Below, in pieces: positions 8,884 to 17,682 of a DNA stretch of 64,000 nucleotides. How positions within the stretch are numbered: position 1 is the first letter of the stretch; each line of letters opens with the position of its first letter. The translations under genes were made by a program, and so were the position numbers. Below the pieces are notes generated by a model. It did not search any database. It was given only the letters and a program-made list of their open reading frames with translations, and was not told where the DNA came from. The DNA is taken from positions 372,001-436,000 of the forward strand of contig NZ_VCRO01000004.1 of the NCBI RefSeq assembly GCF_006007885.1, read 5' to 3'. The DNA is from Alteribacter natronophilus. Its GTDB lineage: Bacteria; Bacillota; Bacilli; Bacillales; Salisediminibacteriaceae.

Positions 8884-9759
8884 TTGATACAGATAAAAGC
8901 GGTCACTAATGAAGACGTGAGAGAAGTTTCGGGCTTAATCGCACAGTTGAACAGCAGCGAGGAGTCACATATTGGCTACTGCGGGAAGGATCAGAAGGAA
9001 ATTCAGAAATCCCTTCTGGAAGATCTGGATGATGTGAAGTTTCCGGAGAGTTTTGTCGGCGCTTATGAAGGGGATCAGCTGGTTGGTGTACTGGGGTTTG
9101 ATGCCGACCTTGAAGATCGGAGTGCCGAAGTGTGGGGGCCTTTCATACAGGCAGATAAGTGGGATGCCGCAATTGATATGTGGAAAACAATGATGGTACG
9201 GCTGCCGGATGAGATCGATTCACTGGAGATGTTTCCGAATGCGAAAAACCGTCGCGCATGCCAAATGGCAGAAGAACTCTCATTTAAAAAACACAGCGAT
9301 CAGACAATCCTGACCTTTCACGGGGACCAGAGCCGAGAGCTGACAAGCACCTCTGTGGAGGAATTAACCCCGGCGTACGAGTCTGAGATGATACAGCTGC
9401 ACGACTCCGCCTTCCCGGGGACTTATTATAGCGGACAGCAGATCCTCGAACGGTTAAATGAAAACCGTAAAGTGTTTGTCATCACCAGTAATGGCACCCT
9501 TTATGGGTACATATATGTAGAAGCTGAGCCGGAGTTCGGTGACGGCAACATCGAATTTTTTGCTGTGGCTCCGTCTGCGAGAGGAAAAGGCATTGGGACG
9601 CAGTTGTTAACTGGAGCTCTGAAGTGGCTGTTCACATTCGAGTCCATCGAATCGATCAGGCTTTGTGTCAACGCAGCCAATGACCGGGCTGTAAACTTAT
9701 ATAAAAAAGCAGGTTTTCAGCATCAGCATGATTTGCAGGTGTTCAGTAAAGAGGTTTAA
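8884..9759 (+). CDS. Tandem-GNAT acetyltransferase
   Basis: A 291-residue protein built of two GNAT-like halves. The N-terminal half (about 1-130) is degenerate. The C-terminal half carries an intact acetyl-CoA loop (ARGKGIGTQLL) and the NDRAVNLYKKAGF motif. The TTG at 8884 follows GAGGGAG and there is no nearby ATG. The substrate is unknown and it appears monocistronic. Confidence 0.8.
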   Translation: MIQIKAVTNEDVREVSGLIAQLNSSEESHIGYCGKDQKEIQKSLLEDLDDVKFPESFVGAYEGDQLVGVLGFDADLEDRSAEVWGPFIQADKWDAAIDMWKTMMVRLPDEIDSLEMFPNAKNRRACQMAEELSFKKHSDQTILTFHGDQSRELTSTSVEELTPAYESEMIQLHDSAFPGTYYSGQQILERLNENRKVFVITSNGTLYGYIYVEAEPEFGDGNIEFFAVAPSARGKGIGTQLLTGALKWLFTFESIESIRLCVNAANDRAVNLYKKAGFQHQHDLQVFSKEV

Positions 9760-9856
9760 GGCAGGAGGAGTAAGGGCGCGGGGAGGACCCGTGCTCTTTT
9801 TCGTACAGTCAGATAATAGCCGGCTTCTGCATCCTCCAAAAAAATCACTTCATTCT

Positions 9857-10555
9857 CTATTTCATCATACCGAGAATCTGCTTTGAATTTTTGATCAGTC
9901 CCAGTAACCCGAGTCCTTTTTTTGCATCTTTCGTTAATTTCTTTTCTGCCGTCTTAATCGTTTTCTCATTGGCCGAAGTATAATTGCCGGCATTGTAAAG
10001 CGGCTGCGGGTCGTATTCCAGAATCAGCTGAATCGCTTTTGTTTCATCTTCCCCAACCATCCTGTCTGATAAGTACAAAGCCATATCGATCCCTGCAGAC
10101 ACCCCGGCAGCGGTCAGGTATTTCCCATCCTCGACGATCCGTTCCCTTGCCGGTACGGCTCCATATCGGCTTAAGAGGTTAAGCGGCTTCCAGTGGGAGG
10201 TTGCCTTCCGTCCGGCTAATAAACCGGAAGAAGCGAGCAGCATCGAGCCGGAGCAGACGGACGTCGTCCATTTCGTCGTTTTATCCATCTCCTTAATCCA
10301 CTCCAGAACTCTCTCGTTCTTCATCTCTTCAATGAATGCGATAGTGGAGCCGGGGATGATTAGAATATCCGCCTCTTTCACATCCTCGATCGAGTGCTTC
10401 ACGTTCAAATCAACAAAACCTGAATCGGCCTTGATTTCCCCTGTTCTCTCAGCCGCAAAGCAGACCTCGGCATCGGGAAGGTTCCTTAAAACCTCATAAG
10501 GTCCGATAGCATCCAGCATCGTGATCCCGTGGTATACGTAAATGACGATTTTCAT
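9857..10555 (-). CDS. DJ-1/PfpI family protein (class I glutaminase-like fold)
   Basis: About 232 residues. A nucleophilic Cys sits in TSVCSGSMLLA and GLLAGRKATSHW follows, the pattern of the inhA / AraC-N type DJ-1/PfpI group. A basic C-terminal extension of about 50 residues is not part of the usual core. ATG 10555 follows AGGAGG by eight bases; the open frame upstream has no site. Possible roles include isonitrile hydratase or a glyoxalase/chaperone activity. Confidence 0.8.
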   Translation of the reverse strand: MKIVIYVYHGITMLDAIGPYEVLRNLPDAEVCFAAERTGEIKADSGFVDLNVKHSIEDVKEADILIIPGSTIAFIEEMKNERVLEWIKEMDKTTKWTTSVCSGSMLLASSGLLAGRKATSHWKPLNLLSRYGAVPARERIVEDGKYLTAAGVSAGIDMALYLSDRMVGEDETKAIQLILEYDPQPLYNAGNYTSANEKTIKTAEKKLTKDAKKGLGLLGLIKNSKQILGMMK

Positions 10556-10926
10556 GACTTGGCCTCCTGTTTTTATCCTGAGAAACCAATTCAATTAACA
10601 GTTGGGGAAACCCTCTAATGATTTCCAGAAAGGTACCTGCAGGGATTATTCTTTATATATTTCACATTATCTCTATTCTCTTATTTTTACTTCTTTTTCC
10701 TTTGATTTAGCCATATCGGTCGATTTTCAGTCATAAATCATGTTTTTGTCCGTTTATCTACTGTATGCTTTTAAATGCAAACGAATAATAGATATTAAAC
10801 CTGGGTATTGTCAATAGTTTTTGAAAGAATTTTCTGTCAGATAACAAAATAAAGTACTGTCTTTTTTCAGATGACAGGCTTATACTAATCTGGAAATATA
10901 CTAATGAATGTTTAGGAGGAATGGTT
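10556..10926. other. AT-rich intergenic region
   Basis: Between two divergent genes. TATACT at 10881-10886 is a possible -10 for the LPxTA gene, with no good -35. I see no RNA gene or additional coding frame here. Confidence 0.4.
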
Positions 10927-12135
10927 GTGAAAGGCTTGTTCTTGTCCTTGTTGATTGGTTTGTTCCTTGTCGTCTCGCCATCTGCCGGCAGTGCCGCACC
11001 ATCGGAGAAAGAACTGGAGACCTATTTAAATGACACCAAATGGTCCCACAGTGAACTGGTGGAATACCTGGATTTCTACGATTTAACCCTGGATGATTTT
11101 GAAGACATGGAGGATCTCGAATCCTTTCTGGGTCCTCTACTGAGTGAAGAAACCCTCAGAGACCTGCTTCATGACTTTGGTGTGAGCGAACGGGAAGTTA
11201 CCGAACTTCTTGTCAAAAACGGGGAGCTTGAAAATGGCGAGGGGATCCTGGACGTTTACAGATTCGCTGACGACCTGGAATTCGACCTGTTTTACTATGT
11301 ACAGACTCCGATTACTGAGGAAACCCTGGACGAGCTGTTAAAAGACTACGAGCTTACATATGATGAGCTGACTGCTCTTTTAAAAGACAACGGAGATTCT
11401 ATTGGAAACTATGAATATATCGAAGATCTGGACTTGGCTGTATGGGATTATCTGTACGGCGGCGACTGGGACATGGACTTTGAGGAACTTACCACGTTTA
11501 TGGATGAGATCGGTTTAACCGAGGAAGAGCTCGAGAGACTGTTCCAGCACCTCGAGTCACTGGACTTTGATGACGCTTTTCTGGATCGGCTGGACGAGCT
11601 GTCATGGCGGCTCATTGCTTTCGAGGATTTTGACGAAGCATCCGAGCTCACAGCTGAACAAATCGCGGAACTGCTTGCGATCTTCACGGAGCTGTTGGAC
11701 CTGTTCCAAATGGAAGTGGAGTTTTACTTTGTTAAAGGAGACGAAAAGAATCCGGTTTCCCTTCAGTCCCTCATGACGATGACAACGACAGACGGCTACG
11801 ACCTGCTTATCGAGCTGTACAACAGACAGGGCACGTTTCTGGCGGACATTCTGTTAAGAGCTGACATGTTCGGCTGGGAACTGATCAACGGCACGGGCAC
11901 TGATCTTAAAAAGACCCATGATGTGATCGAAGAGAACGGGCATAAAGAACATAAAGAGGTCAGCGTAAGCAAACCTGCAGATAAAGCCGGGGAGAGTAAG
12001 ACTCTCGTGAAAACGGAGCACGGTGCGAAGCTTCCGAAAACAGCAACCAGTACCGCTTCCGGGTTGGCAGCCGGGCTCCTGGTTCTCATGAGCGGCCTGT
12101 TGCTCTACCGGAGGTTCAGTGTTAAACATGGCTAA
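10927..12135 (+). CDS. Processed acidic surface protein with LPxTA sortase signal
   Basis: About 402 residues: signal peptide (VKGLFLSLLIGLFLVV then an Ala-rich cleavage region), a very acidic body with two to three helical repeats of roughly 70 residues (compare SEETLRDLLHDFGVSEREV with TEETLDELLKDYELTYDEL), then LPKTA near residue 367, a hydrophobic helix and a basic tail. This matches the Bacillus family of acidic proteins anchored by class D sortases. GTG 10927 is preferred because AGGAGG lies too close to ATG 10921. The stop overlaps the sortase gene. Confidence 0.88.
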   Translation: MKGLFLSLLIGLFLVVSPSAGSAAPSEKELETYLNDTKWSHSELVEYLDFYDLTLDDFEDMEDLESFLGPLLSEETLRDLLHDFGVSEREVTELLVKNGELENGEGILDVYRFADDLEFDLFYYVQTPITEETLDELLKDYELTYDELTALLKDNGDSIGNYEYIEDLDLAVWDYLYGGDWDMDFEELTTFMDEIGLTEEELERLFQHLESLDFDDAFLDRLDELSWRLIAFEDFDEASELTAEQIAELLAIFTELLDLFQMEVEFYFVKGDEKNPVSLQSLMTMTTTDGYDLLIELYNRQGTFLADILLRADMFGWELINGTGTDLKKTHDVIEENGHKEHKEVSVSKPADKAGESKTLVKTEHGAKLPKTATSTASGLAAGLLVLMSGLLLYRRFSVKHG

Positions 12136-12814
12136 AGAACAGCGGAAAAGAATGAAGCGATTCATTCTTCTTTCTTTCAGTATGGCGTTGATTGCGGGAG
12201 GCTTGTGGTTTACGACAACCACGTCCTATACGTTTCTGAAAGGGTACATGCTCTACAAGAGCGGCGGGGGAGTGACCGTTCAGGCTGAAGGCGCAGGAAC
12301 GGAGGACGCTCATCTCCAGGAAGAGCCCGCAAAAGAAGACGTGCCCGGTTTGGAGGAGGATCCGGACGCGGGTCCTCTTTACCCTGAACGACCGGAAATC
12401 GGGGATGTAATCGGAGAACTTTATATTCCGAAGCTTGATGCGAAGCTTCCGATCTACCATGGTACCGATGAAGACGAGCTGGCAAAAGGCGTCGGTCATT
12501 TTGCAGGAAGCGTATTACCGGGGGAACCGGACAACGCTGTTCTGGCCGGACACAGGGACACAGTCTTTCGTGATCTCGGTGAAATCGGACTAAACGATCT
12601 TCTCATTGTTACCACGGCTGCAGGAGAATTCGAATACAAAGTGAAAAACGTCCGCATCGTCGATGAAGACGACAGAACCGTGATCGTTCCAAAACCGAGA
12701 GCCACACTCACAGTGAGCACCTGCTATCCGTTTACAGTTGCGGGGAGTGCGCCGGAGCGCTACGTTCTCGTAGCGGAACTTCGGGGCGGGGAGCGGGAAA
12801 GGGGAAAGCGGTGA
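12128..12814 (+). CDS. Class D sortase
   Basis: About 228 residues: N-terminal membrane anchor, a Glu/Pro-rich linker, then the sortase barrel with catalytic His in AGHRDT (near residue 140), Cys in STCYPF (near residue 197) and Arg in PERYVL. It overlaps the LPxTA gene by eight bases (or 17 if GTG 12119 is used), the typical dedicated sortase-substrate pairing. It should cleave LPxTA between Thr and Ala and attach the protein to cell-wall peptide or another acceptor. A second LPxTA protein lies at 57850-58392. Confidence 0.9.
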   Translation: MAKEQRKRMKRFILLSFSMALIAGGLWFTTTTSYTFLKGYMLYKSGGGVTVQAEGAGTEDAHLQEEPAKEDVPGLEEDPDAGPLYPERPEIGDVIGELYIPKLDAKLPIYHGTDEDELAKGVGHFAGSVLPGEPDNAVLAGHRDTVFRDLGEIGLNDLLIVTTAAGEFEYKVKNVRIVDEDDRTVIVPKPRATLTVSTCYPFTVAGSAPERYVLVAELRGGERERGKR

Positions 12815-12871
12815 AGAGAATTTGTCATCATTTCATGATAGTTTAAAATCATAAAGGAAAGGATGATAGCA

Positions 12872-13360
12872 ATGGACGCAGTGGATATGTTAAGAGATGA
12901 TTTACTGGCTGAACTTGAAACGGGCATCCGGTCGATGGAAGGCCTGCTGAAAAAGGTGCAAATGGAGGACTGGGATTATCAGCCGGCAGACAACATGAGA
13001 AGCCTTAAAGAGCTTGCAAAACATATCGTTTCCATACCGGAAGTAGACCTTCATATTTTTCAGGAAGAAGAGCAGGAAACGATTCAGGAGCTGGAAGCAA
13101 AATACGATAAACTGGGATCAGCTGATGACATGATTAAAGCAATGTATAATGGGTTTGAAGAGTATAAAGGATATTACCTGTCCTTATCTGAAGAGGATTT
13201 TCTGACTAAAAAAACAAAACCATTTTACCTTGAAGAAGGTGAAACACAGGCACGCTGGCTTGTTGAAGAAGTTTCCCACCTTTTCCATCACCGGGGACAG
13301 TTTTTCAACTATTTGAAGCAGCTTGGCTACGACGTGACAATGTTCGATCTTTATGTCTGA
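12872..13360 (+). CDS. DinB family protein
   Basis: About 162 residues forming a predicted four-helix bundle, with histidines in LAKHIV and HLFHHRGQFF that fit the DinB metal triad. ATG 12872 is chosen over 12863 for spacing from GGAAAGG. It is not adjacent to the other DinB gene (7143-7604) and differs from it. Probably a stress or thiol-dependent transferase family member. Confidence 0.8.
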   Translation: MDAVDMLRDDLLAELETGIRSMEGLLKKVQMEDWDYQPADNMRSLKELAKHIVSIPEVDLHIFQEEEQETIQELEAKYDKLGSADDMIKAMYNGFEEYKGYYLSLSEEDFLTKKTKPFYLEEGETQARWLVEEVSHLFHHRGQFFNYLKQLGYDVTMFDLYV

Positions 13361-13385
13361 CACAGCTGATGCCACGGGAGGAATC

Positions 13386-13682
13386 ATGATGACACAGAAA
13401 AAGAATGCCAGGGTCTGTGAAGAGGGCCATACTTATTACAAAAGCAGCGACTGTCCAAGCTGTCCTGTCTGTGATAAAGAGAAAAAGCCTGAAAGCGGCT
13501 TTCTCTCGAAGCTCAGTAAACCTGCAAAAGGCGCTCTGATTCATGAAGGGGTCGACACGCTGGAGAAATTATCAAAGTACACGGAGAAAGAAATATTAAA
13601 AATCCATGGTATTGGACCGGCTTCCCTGCCTGTGATGAGATCGTTACTGGCGGAAGAGGGATTATCGTTTAAGGACAGTTGA
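13386..13682 (+). CDS. Small helix-hairpin-helix protein with Cys cluster
   Basis: About 98 residues. The N-terminal third has Cys residues spaced like a small zinc knuckle (CEEGHTYYKSSDCPSCPVC). The C-terminal half resembles the RNA polymerase alpha C-terminal HhH fold (LIHEGVDTLEKL, then KIHGIGPASLP). Such proteins are annotated as RpoA-CTD-like or HhH DNA-binding proteins. ATG 13386 follows GGGAGG. It slightly follows the DinB gene and may be co-transcribed. Confidence 0.7.
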   Translation: MMTQKKNARVCEEGHTYYKSSDCPSCPVCDKEKKPESGFLSKLSKPAKGALIHEGVDTLEKLSKYTEKEILKIHGIGPASLPVMRSLLAEEGLSFKDS

Positions 13683-13833
13683 CAACATTCCCTTTCTTCT
13701 TCTTCCTCAGCGTAAGACTCATTCATCTTCTCCTGTCCCTGGCCCTAAGCATTTTTCCTGTCCCTGATCTAAGCCCCAAGTCGCCTGGAGTATGGGCCAA
13801 CCTGGATTGAAAAAAGATTTTACCGGTACTGAC

Positions 13834-13862
13834 TTGCAATTCCCCACATCTCCTGATACAAT
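13834..13862 (+). promoter_or_regulatory. Promoter of the cold-shock gene
   Basis: TTGCAA at 13834-13839 and TACAAT at 13857-13862, spacer 17 bp. It leaves a leader of about 110 nt before the start codon, typical of csp mRNAs whose structured leaders respond to temperature. Confidence 0.75.
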
Positions 13863-13978
13863 AAAGAAGAATTATTTTTGTTCGGTGTAAAAGAAAGTAT
13901 GAAGAAGGACTTCGTCTTGATGATACTTGAGCAAGAATAGTAATACATTGTGCGATCACGCACTAGGAGGCAACAAAC

Positions 13979-14179
13979 ATGGAACAAGGTACAGTAAAAT
14001 GGTTTAACGCAGAAAAAGGTTTTGGATTCATCGAAGTAGAAGGACAGGACGATGTATTCGTACACTTCTCTGCTATCCAGGGCGAAGGATTTAAAACACT
14101 TGAAGAAGGTCAAAGCGTAACTTTTGACGTTGAGCAGGGTTCCCGCGGACCTCAAGCTGCTAACGTTCAAAAAGCTTAA
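13979..14179 (+). CDS. Cold-shock protein, CspB/CspD type
   Basis: A 66-residue single OB-fold protein with RNP1 (KGFGFIEV) and RNP2 (VFVHFSAI), the exact size of Bacillus CspB-like RNA chaperones. AGGAGG lies upstream, and a strong promoter and terminator mark a monocistronic unit. It binds single-stranded RNA and DNA and melts structures in the cold. Confidence 0.97.
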   Translation: MEQGTVKWFNAEKGFGFIEVEGQDDVFVHFSAIQGEGFKTLEEGQSVTFDVEQGSRGPQAANVQKA

Positions 14180-14197
14180 TCTTATATCGCTTATACA

Positions 14198-14228
14198 AAC
14201 AGGCTCTTTATGCGGAGCCTGTTTTTTT
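14198..14228 (+). terminator. Terminator of the cold-shock gene
   Basis: Perfect inverted repeat AACAGGCTC / GAGCCTGTT with an 8-nt loop followed by TTTTTTT. Confidence 0.92.
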
Positions 14229-14430
14229 GTGTTCAATAAAAAAAGCCTGCTCAACGTTAGAGTAGGGAGGGAGTAAAGGTATTGGGTCTGGTAAAATTGC
14301 AGAAAAGATTAAAGAGGTCAAAGCTCTATAGGGGAGTTCAGGAAGGTGAATCGTTGAAAAAACCTTTCGAACATATTCCCGAAAACTCAGGATATTTTCG
14401 GGAGGTGTACTATATTCTTTTCAATTAGTC

Positions 14431-14892
14431 TTAATGAAAACTTTCTAATTGATTTTCAGTGATCCCTTTAATTAATTCCAGTTCACTGCTCAGGAATTTA
14501 CGGGCGTTATCCAGCATTTTCTTTTCGCTTGTATTAAGTGCTTTTTCCTTCTCCATACGCATTAAGTCACGTACAACTTCAGCACAGTCCTGTATTTCAC
14601 CTGTTTTTATTTTCTCTGTGTTCACTTTATACCGTTGTTTCCATGACAGCAGGCTATCTGATTCTCCATGCTGAAAAATGTGCATGATGTGTTTTAAAGC
14701 CAAAATGTCAGTAACAGGGCGTATGCATGAACTGACTATTTTATTCTCAGGAATCATAACCTGCATGTTACCGATTAACATTTTTATGACATAATACTGC
14801 TGTTTGTCACCGGAGATTTCCTTTTCTTCAATGGCTTTGATTTCACCTGCTCCGTGCATTGGATAAACAATGTTATCACCGACTTGAAACAA
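14431..14892 (-). CDS. CarD/CdnL-family RNA polymerase-binding protein
   Basis: About 153 residues starting LFQVGDNIVYPMHGAGEI, the family's Tudor-like RNA-polymerase-interacting domain (residues 1-60), followed by an all-helical DNA-binding domain with SWKQRYKVN. CarD proteins stabilise open promoter complexes, notably at rRNA promoters. TTG 14892 is preferred over GTG 14901 because it matches the family start and is spaced seven bases from GGGAGG. Confidence 0.88.
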   Translation of the reverse strand: MFQVGDNIVYPMHGAGEIKAIEEKEISGDKQQYYVIKMLIGNMQVMIPENKIVSSCIRPVTDILALKHIMHIFQHGESDSLLSWKQRYKVNTEKIKTGEIQDCAEVVRDLMRMEKEKALNTSEKKMLDNARKFLSSELELIKGITENQLESFH

Positions 14893-15052
14893 ATTATCCA
14901 CCTCCCTGTATAGTTACATTCTTAATCATAACACAAATGATGTTTTTTAACAAATTTTTAATAATACCATATATGTGTTTTGCGTGTCAACTTGTTTTTG
15001 GGAACCCGGATTTCCAAGGGGATACTATTTCTGCTGCGTAAAATCAGGGGGC

Positions 15053-15093
15053 CCAAAAAAAATAGCGATGCCGTCGTTAACAGACATCGCTAT
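15053..15093 (-). terminator. Terminator of the threonyl-tRNA synthetase gene
   Basis: On the minus strand, ATAGCGATG and its exact complement flank a 14-nt loop and are followed by eight T residues (A-run at 15053-15061 on plus). Confidence 0.88.
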
Positions 15094-15177
15094 CCTGTAT
15101 ATGCCCGGAAAAGAGTCTCCCGCTGCCAATGGAAAGCGGCATGCAGGGACCTGAATCAAAAGGACGTTCGTTCCTTA

Positions 15178-16389
15178 TCACTTTTGATTTTTTTCCTCCC
15201 GGAACCTCTCGACAGCCTCTTCTACACTAAAAACGCCAACATTCCCTTTCTTCCGCTTCCTGAGTGCTACAGACCCGTTCTCCATCTCCTGATCCCCGAC
15301 GATGAGCATGTAGGGAATTTTCTTTTTTTCTGCTTCGCGGATTTTCAGCCCCATTTTTTCCCCGCGGTCATCCACTTCCACGCGCAGTCCGGCGGCTTCC
15401 AGGCGGGACTGTACCTCGTAGGCATAATCTGCATGGGCATCGGAGGAAATCGGGATGATTTTTGCCTGTACCGGTGTCAGCCAGAGAGGGAACTCCCCGG
15501 CAAAGTGCTCGATTAAGATGGCCATAAATCGCTCAAGGGAACCGAAAATGGCTCTGTGAATGAGAACGGGAACGTGGCGGCTGTTGTCTTCGCCTATATA
15601 GGAGCAGGCGAATTTTTGAGGCATCTGAAAATCGAGCTGGATCGTGCCGCACTGCCAGCTTCTGCCCAGTGAGTCCAGAATGTGAAAGTCGATTTTAGGG
15701 CCGTAAAATGCCCCGTCGCCGGGATTGAGCTTGTAGTCGACGCTCTTTTTTTCCAGAACGGATTCAAGTGCTTCCTCCGCGTCGTCCCAGATTTCTCTCT
15801 CACCCATGTAGTCCTCCGGCCGCGTGGAAAGCTCGACTTTGTACTCAAACCCGAAGTGGGCGTAGAAGTCATCGACCAGCTCAAGAATGTTCCCGATTTC
15901 CGCTTCAATCTGATCGGGTCGGACGAACAGGTGGGCGTCGTCCTGTGTAAAGGAGCGCACCCTCAGGAGTCCGTTTAAAGACCCTGAAAGCTCGTGTCTG
16001 TGAATGAGCCCGAGCTCTCCGTAGCGGACCGGGAGTTCCCGGTAGCTGCGGCGTTTGCTGTTGTAGATGGCGATCGCCCCGGGGCAGTTCATCGGCTTGA
16101 TCGCGTAATTCTGCTCATCCACCTGGGAGAAGTACATGTTTTCGTGGTAGTGATCCCAGTGGCCGGACTTCTCCCAGAGCTCCTGCTTCATCATGATCGG
16201 TGTCCTGATTTCCCGGTAGCCTGCCTCCTGGTGCTTTTTGCGCCACAGGTTTTCAAGTTCGTTGCGGATCACCATCCCGTTCGGCAGGAAAAAGGGCATG
16301 CCCGGCGCATCCTCCATGGATGTGAACAGCTCCAGTTCCTGACCCAGCTTTCTGTGATTTCTTCTTTCTGCTTCTGATTGATTTGCCAT
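15178..16389 (-). CDS. Threonyl-tRNA synthetase lacking TGS and editing domains (ThrZ-like)
   Basis: A 403-residue class II synthetase that starts at the linker helix just before the catalytic core (NHRKLGQELELF, then MPFFLPNGM). The zinc ligands are present: Cys in MNCPG, His in DDAH and His in LIHRA. A C-terminal anticodon-binding domain begins near PLWLTPVQ. Full ThrRS has about 640 residues; the N-terminal TGS and editing domains are absent. The gene is not a broken fragment, since AGGAGG lies eight bases from its ATG. The canonical MNCPGH reads MNCPGA here. Three T-box leaders upstream recall the B. subtilis thrZ arrangement. It may be an inducible or inhibitor-resistant second enzyme; a housekeeping thrS is expected elsewhere. 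Confidence 0.9.
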   Translation of the reverse strand: MANQSEAERRNHRKLGQELELFTSMEDAPGMPFFLPNGMVIRNELENLWRKKHQEAGYREIRTPIMMKQELWEKSGHWDHYHENMYFSQVDEQNYAIKPMNCPGAIAIYNSKRRSYRELPVRYGELGLIHRHELSGSLNGLLRVRSFTQDDAHLFVRPDQIEAEIGNILELVDDFYAHFGFEYKVELSTRPEDYMGEREIWDDAEEALESVLEKKSVDYKLNPGDGAFYGPKIDFHILDSLGRSWQCGTIQLDFQMPQKFACSYIGEDNSRHVPVLIHRAIFGSLERFMAILIEHFAGEFPLWLTPVQAKIIPISSDAHADYAYEVQSRLEAAGLRVEVDDRGEKMGLKIREAEKKKIPYMLIVGDQEMENGSVALRKRKKGNVGVFSVEEAVERFREEKNQK

Positions 16390-16429
16390 TGTGAATTCCT
16401 CCTGAATTTTTTATAAAAATGAGTTTACC

Positions 16430-16575
16430 CTTTCGTCAGTTTCGTGCAGCTCCGCTGAACGCCATCCGCTCCCTTTCCGCGGCGGTGCCGGCGAGCCTCC
16501 GCGAGCTTCGCCCTGCGGGGTCTCGCCTGGCCCCCACTGCCGCAGGAGTCTCGCTGCTGGCGTCAGCTGCGCAAA
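16430..16575. repeat. Interspersed GC-rich repeat, copy B
   Basis: GC-rich block containing CTCCCTTTCCGCGG, GAGCCTCCGCGAG, CTGCGGGGTCTCGC and GCAGGAGTCTCGC. It shares the plan of the copies at 16905 and 27236 but is the most diverged. It lies between the first T-box and the synthetase start codon, so it is transcribed in the leader. Confidence 0.65.
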
Positions 16576-16612
16576 AGAGCGATTTACTGACTAAGAGGTA
16601 TACTTATTTATG

Positions 16613-16850
16613 AAAAAAGACCACACTCTTCCCGTAAGTAGGGACGAGTGTGGTCGTGGTTCCACCCTGATTCCATAGAGCGGAGAACGCTCTATGCTCA
16701 AGAAAGGTAACGGATTTCCCGGCTGCGGATAGTCTGGCTTTGTGCCATTTCCCCGCAGCAGCTCGAAGGTGGTAAACGATTCCGTTTTCCTGCAGGGCTC
16801 TCAGCCGGTGACCCTGTTCTCTGTCAGGAAAAGTGAAGAATCGTTCGTGT
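16613..16850 (-). promoter_or_regulatory. T-box leader 1 (gene-proximal)
   Basis: The minus strand carries the T-box AGGGTGGAACCACG (complement at 16655-16668), followed by a terminator with GACCACACTC / GAGTGTGGTC arms and a T-run. Stem I lies upstream. Candidate specifiers are ACC in TTTACCACC, identical in all three leaders, or a nearby ACG; both are Thr codons. The UGGA of the T-box bulge would pair with a UCCA tRNA end. Confidence 0.95.
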
Positions 16851-16904
16851 CCTTTTCAACGCCTGTTATATTATTTTTTAAACGCTCTGTTAAAGTCAAT
16901 TGTT

Positions 16905-17030
16905 GATTTCCGCTCAGCGCGCTCCCTTTCCGCGGGCACCACTGCAGCCTCCCTCGGGAAAAATCACCCTCCAGGGTCTTCCGTAGGTGCTTTTCCCGCT
17001 GGAGTGTCGCGCCTTCACTTCAATCAACTG
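16905..17030. repeat. Interspersed GC-rich repeat, copy C
   Basis: Contains CTCCCTTTCCGCGGGCACC, GCAGCCTCCCTCGGGAAAA, CACCCTCCAGGGTCTTCC and GCTTTTCCCGCTGGAGT, closely matching the copy at 27236. The TTTTCCC / GGGAAAA parts are self-complementary. It sits exactly between T-box 1 and T-box 2. Confidence 0.8.
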
Positions 17031-17035
17031 TTTTT

Positions 17036-17288
17036 TAATCAAAAAGACCACACTCATCTTGTAAGTAGGGACGAGTGTGGTCGTGGTTCCACCCTGATTC
17101 CACAGAGCGGTGAACGCTCTATGCTCAAGAAAGATAACGGATTTCCCGGTTACAGATAGTCTGGCCTGGTGCCATTTCCCCGTAACAGCTCGAAGGTGGT
17201 AAACGATCCCGTTTTCCTGCAGGGCTTTCAGCCAGTGACCCTGCTCTCTGATAGGAAAAATAAAGAATCGTTCGTGTCCTTTTCAACG
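17036..17288 (-). promoter_or_regulatory. T-box leader 2
   Basis: Near-identical to leader 1: T-box complement at 17082-17095, terminator arms at about 17045-17081, the same TTTACCACC element and Stem I distal sequence. The high similarity among the three leaders points to tandem duplication. Confidence 0.95.
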
Positions 17289-17382
17289 CCTTTTATTTCA
17301 TTTGATGATCAGTATATTCCTGTGCATACGGAAATGTTTCGTCGGCTCAGCCACCGAAACCACCATGCGGGGTTACAATAGT

Positions 17383-17630
17383 CAAAAAAGACCACACTCA
17401 TCCCGAAAGCAGGGACGAATGTGGTCGTGGTTCCACCCTTAATTCCATAGAGCAGAGCGCTCTATGCTCAAGAAAGATAACGGATTTCCCGGTTACAGAT
17501 AGTCTGGCCTGGGGCCATTTCCCCGTAACAGCTCGAAGGTGGTAAACGATCCCGTTTTCTGCAGGACTTTCAGCCGGTGACCCTGCTCTCTGATAGGAAA
17601 AGTGAAGAACCGTTCGTGTCCTTTTCACAG
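17383..17630 (-). promoter_or_regulatory. T-box leader 3 (promoter-proximal)
   Basis: T-box complement at 17426-17439 with a terminator on its gene side. The same Stem I and candidate specifier region are present. The stem before the T-box is shortened slightly compared with leaders 1 and 2. Confidence 0.95.
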
Positions 17631-17653
17631 CTGTTGATTTGTTATTGTTTGTA

Positions 17654-17682
17654 ATAGTAATACACATTCTGGAAAAGGTCAA
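17654..17682 (-). promoter_or_regulatory. Promoter of the triple T-box threonyl-tRNA synthetase transcript
   Basis: On the minus strand TTGACC (complement 17677-17682) and TACTAT (complement 17654-17659) have a 17-bp spacer. It starts just upstream of leader 3, so one transcript would pass three consecutive antitermination decisions. Confidence 0.8.

Noticed and set aside
15994-16377. Plus-strand frame opposite the threonyl-tRNA synthetase
   Set aside because: Antisense to conserved catalytic sequence; no motif or ribosome site.
16613-17630. Three similar blocks as an assembly duplication artefact
   Set aside because: The copies differ at many positions, are separated by distinct sequence, and tandem T-boxes are a known arrangement for this gene.
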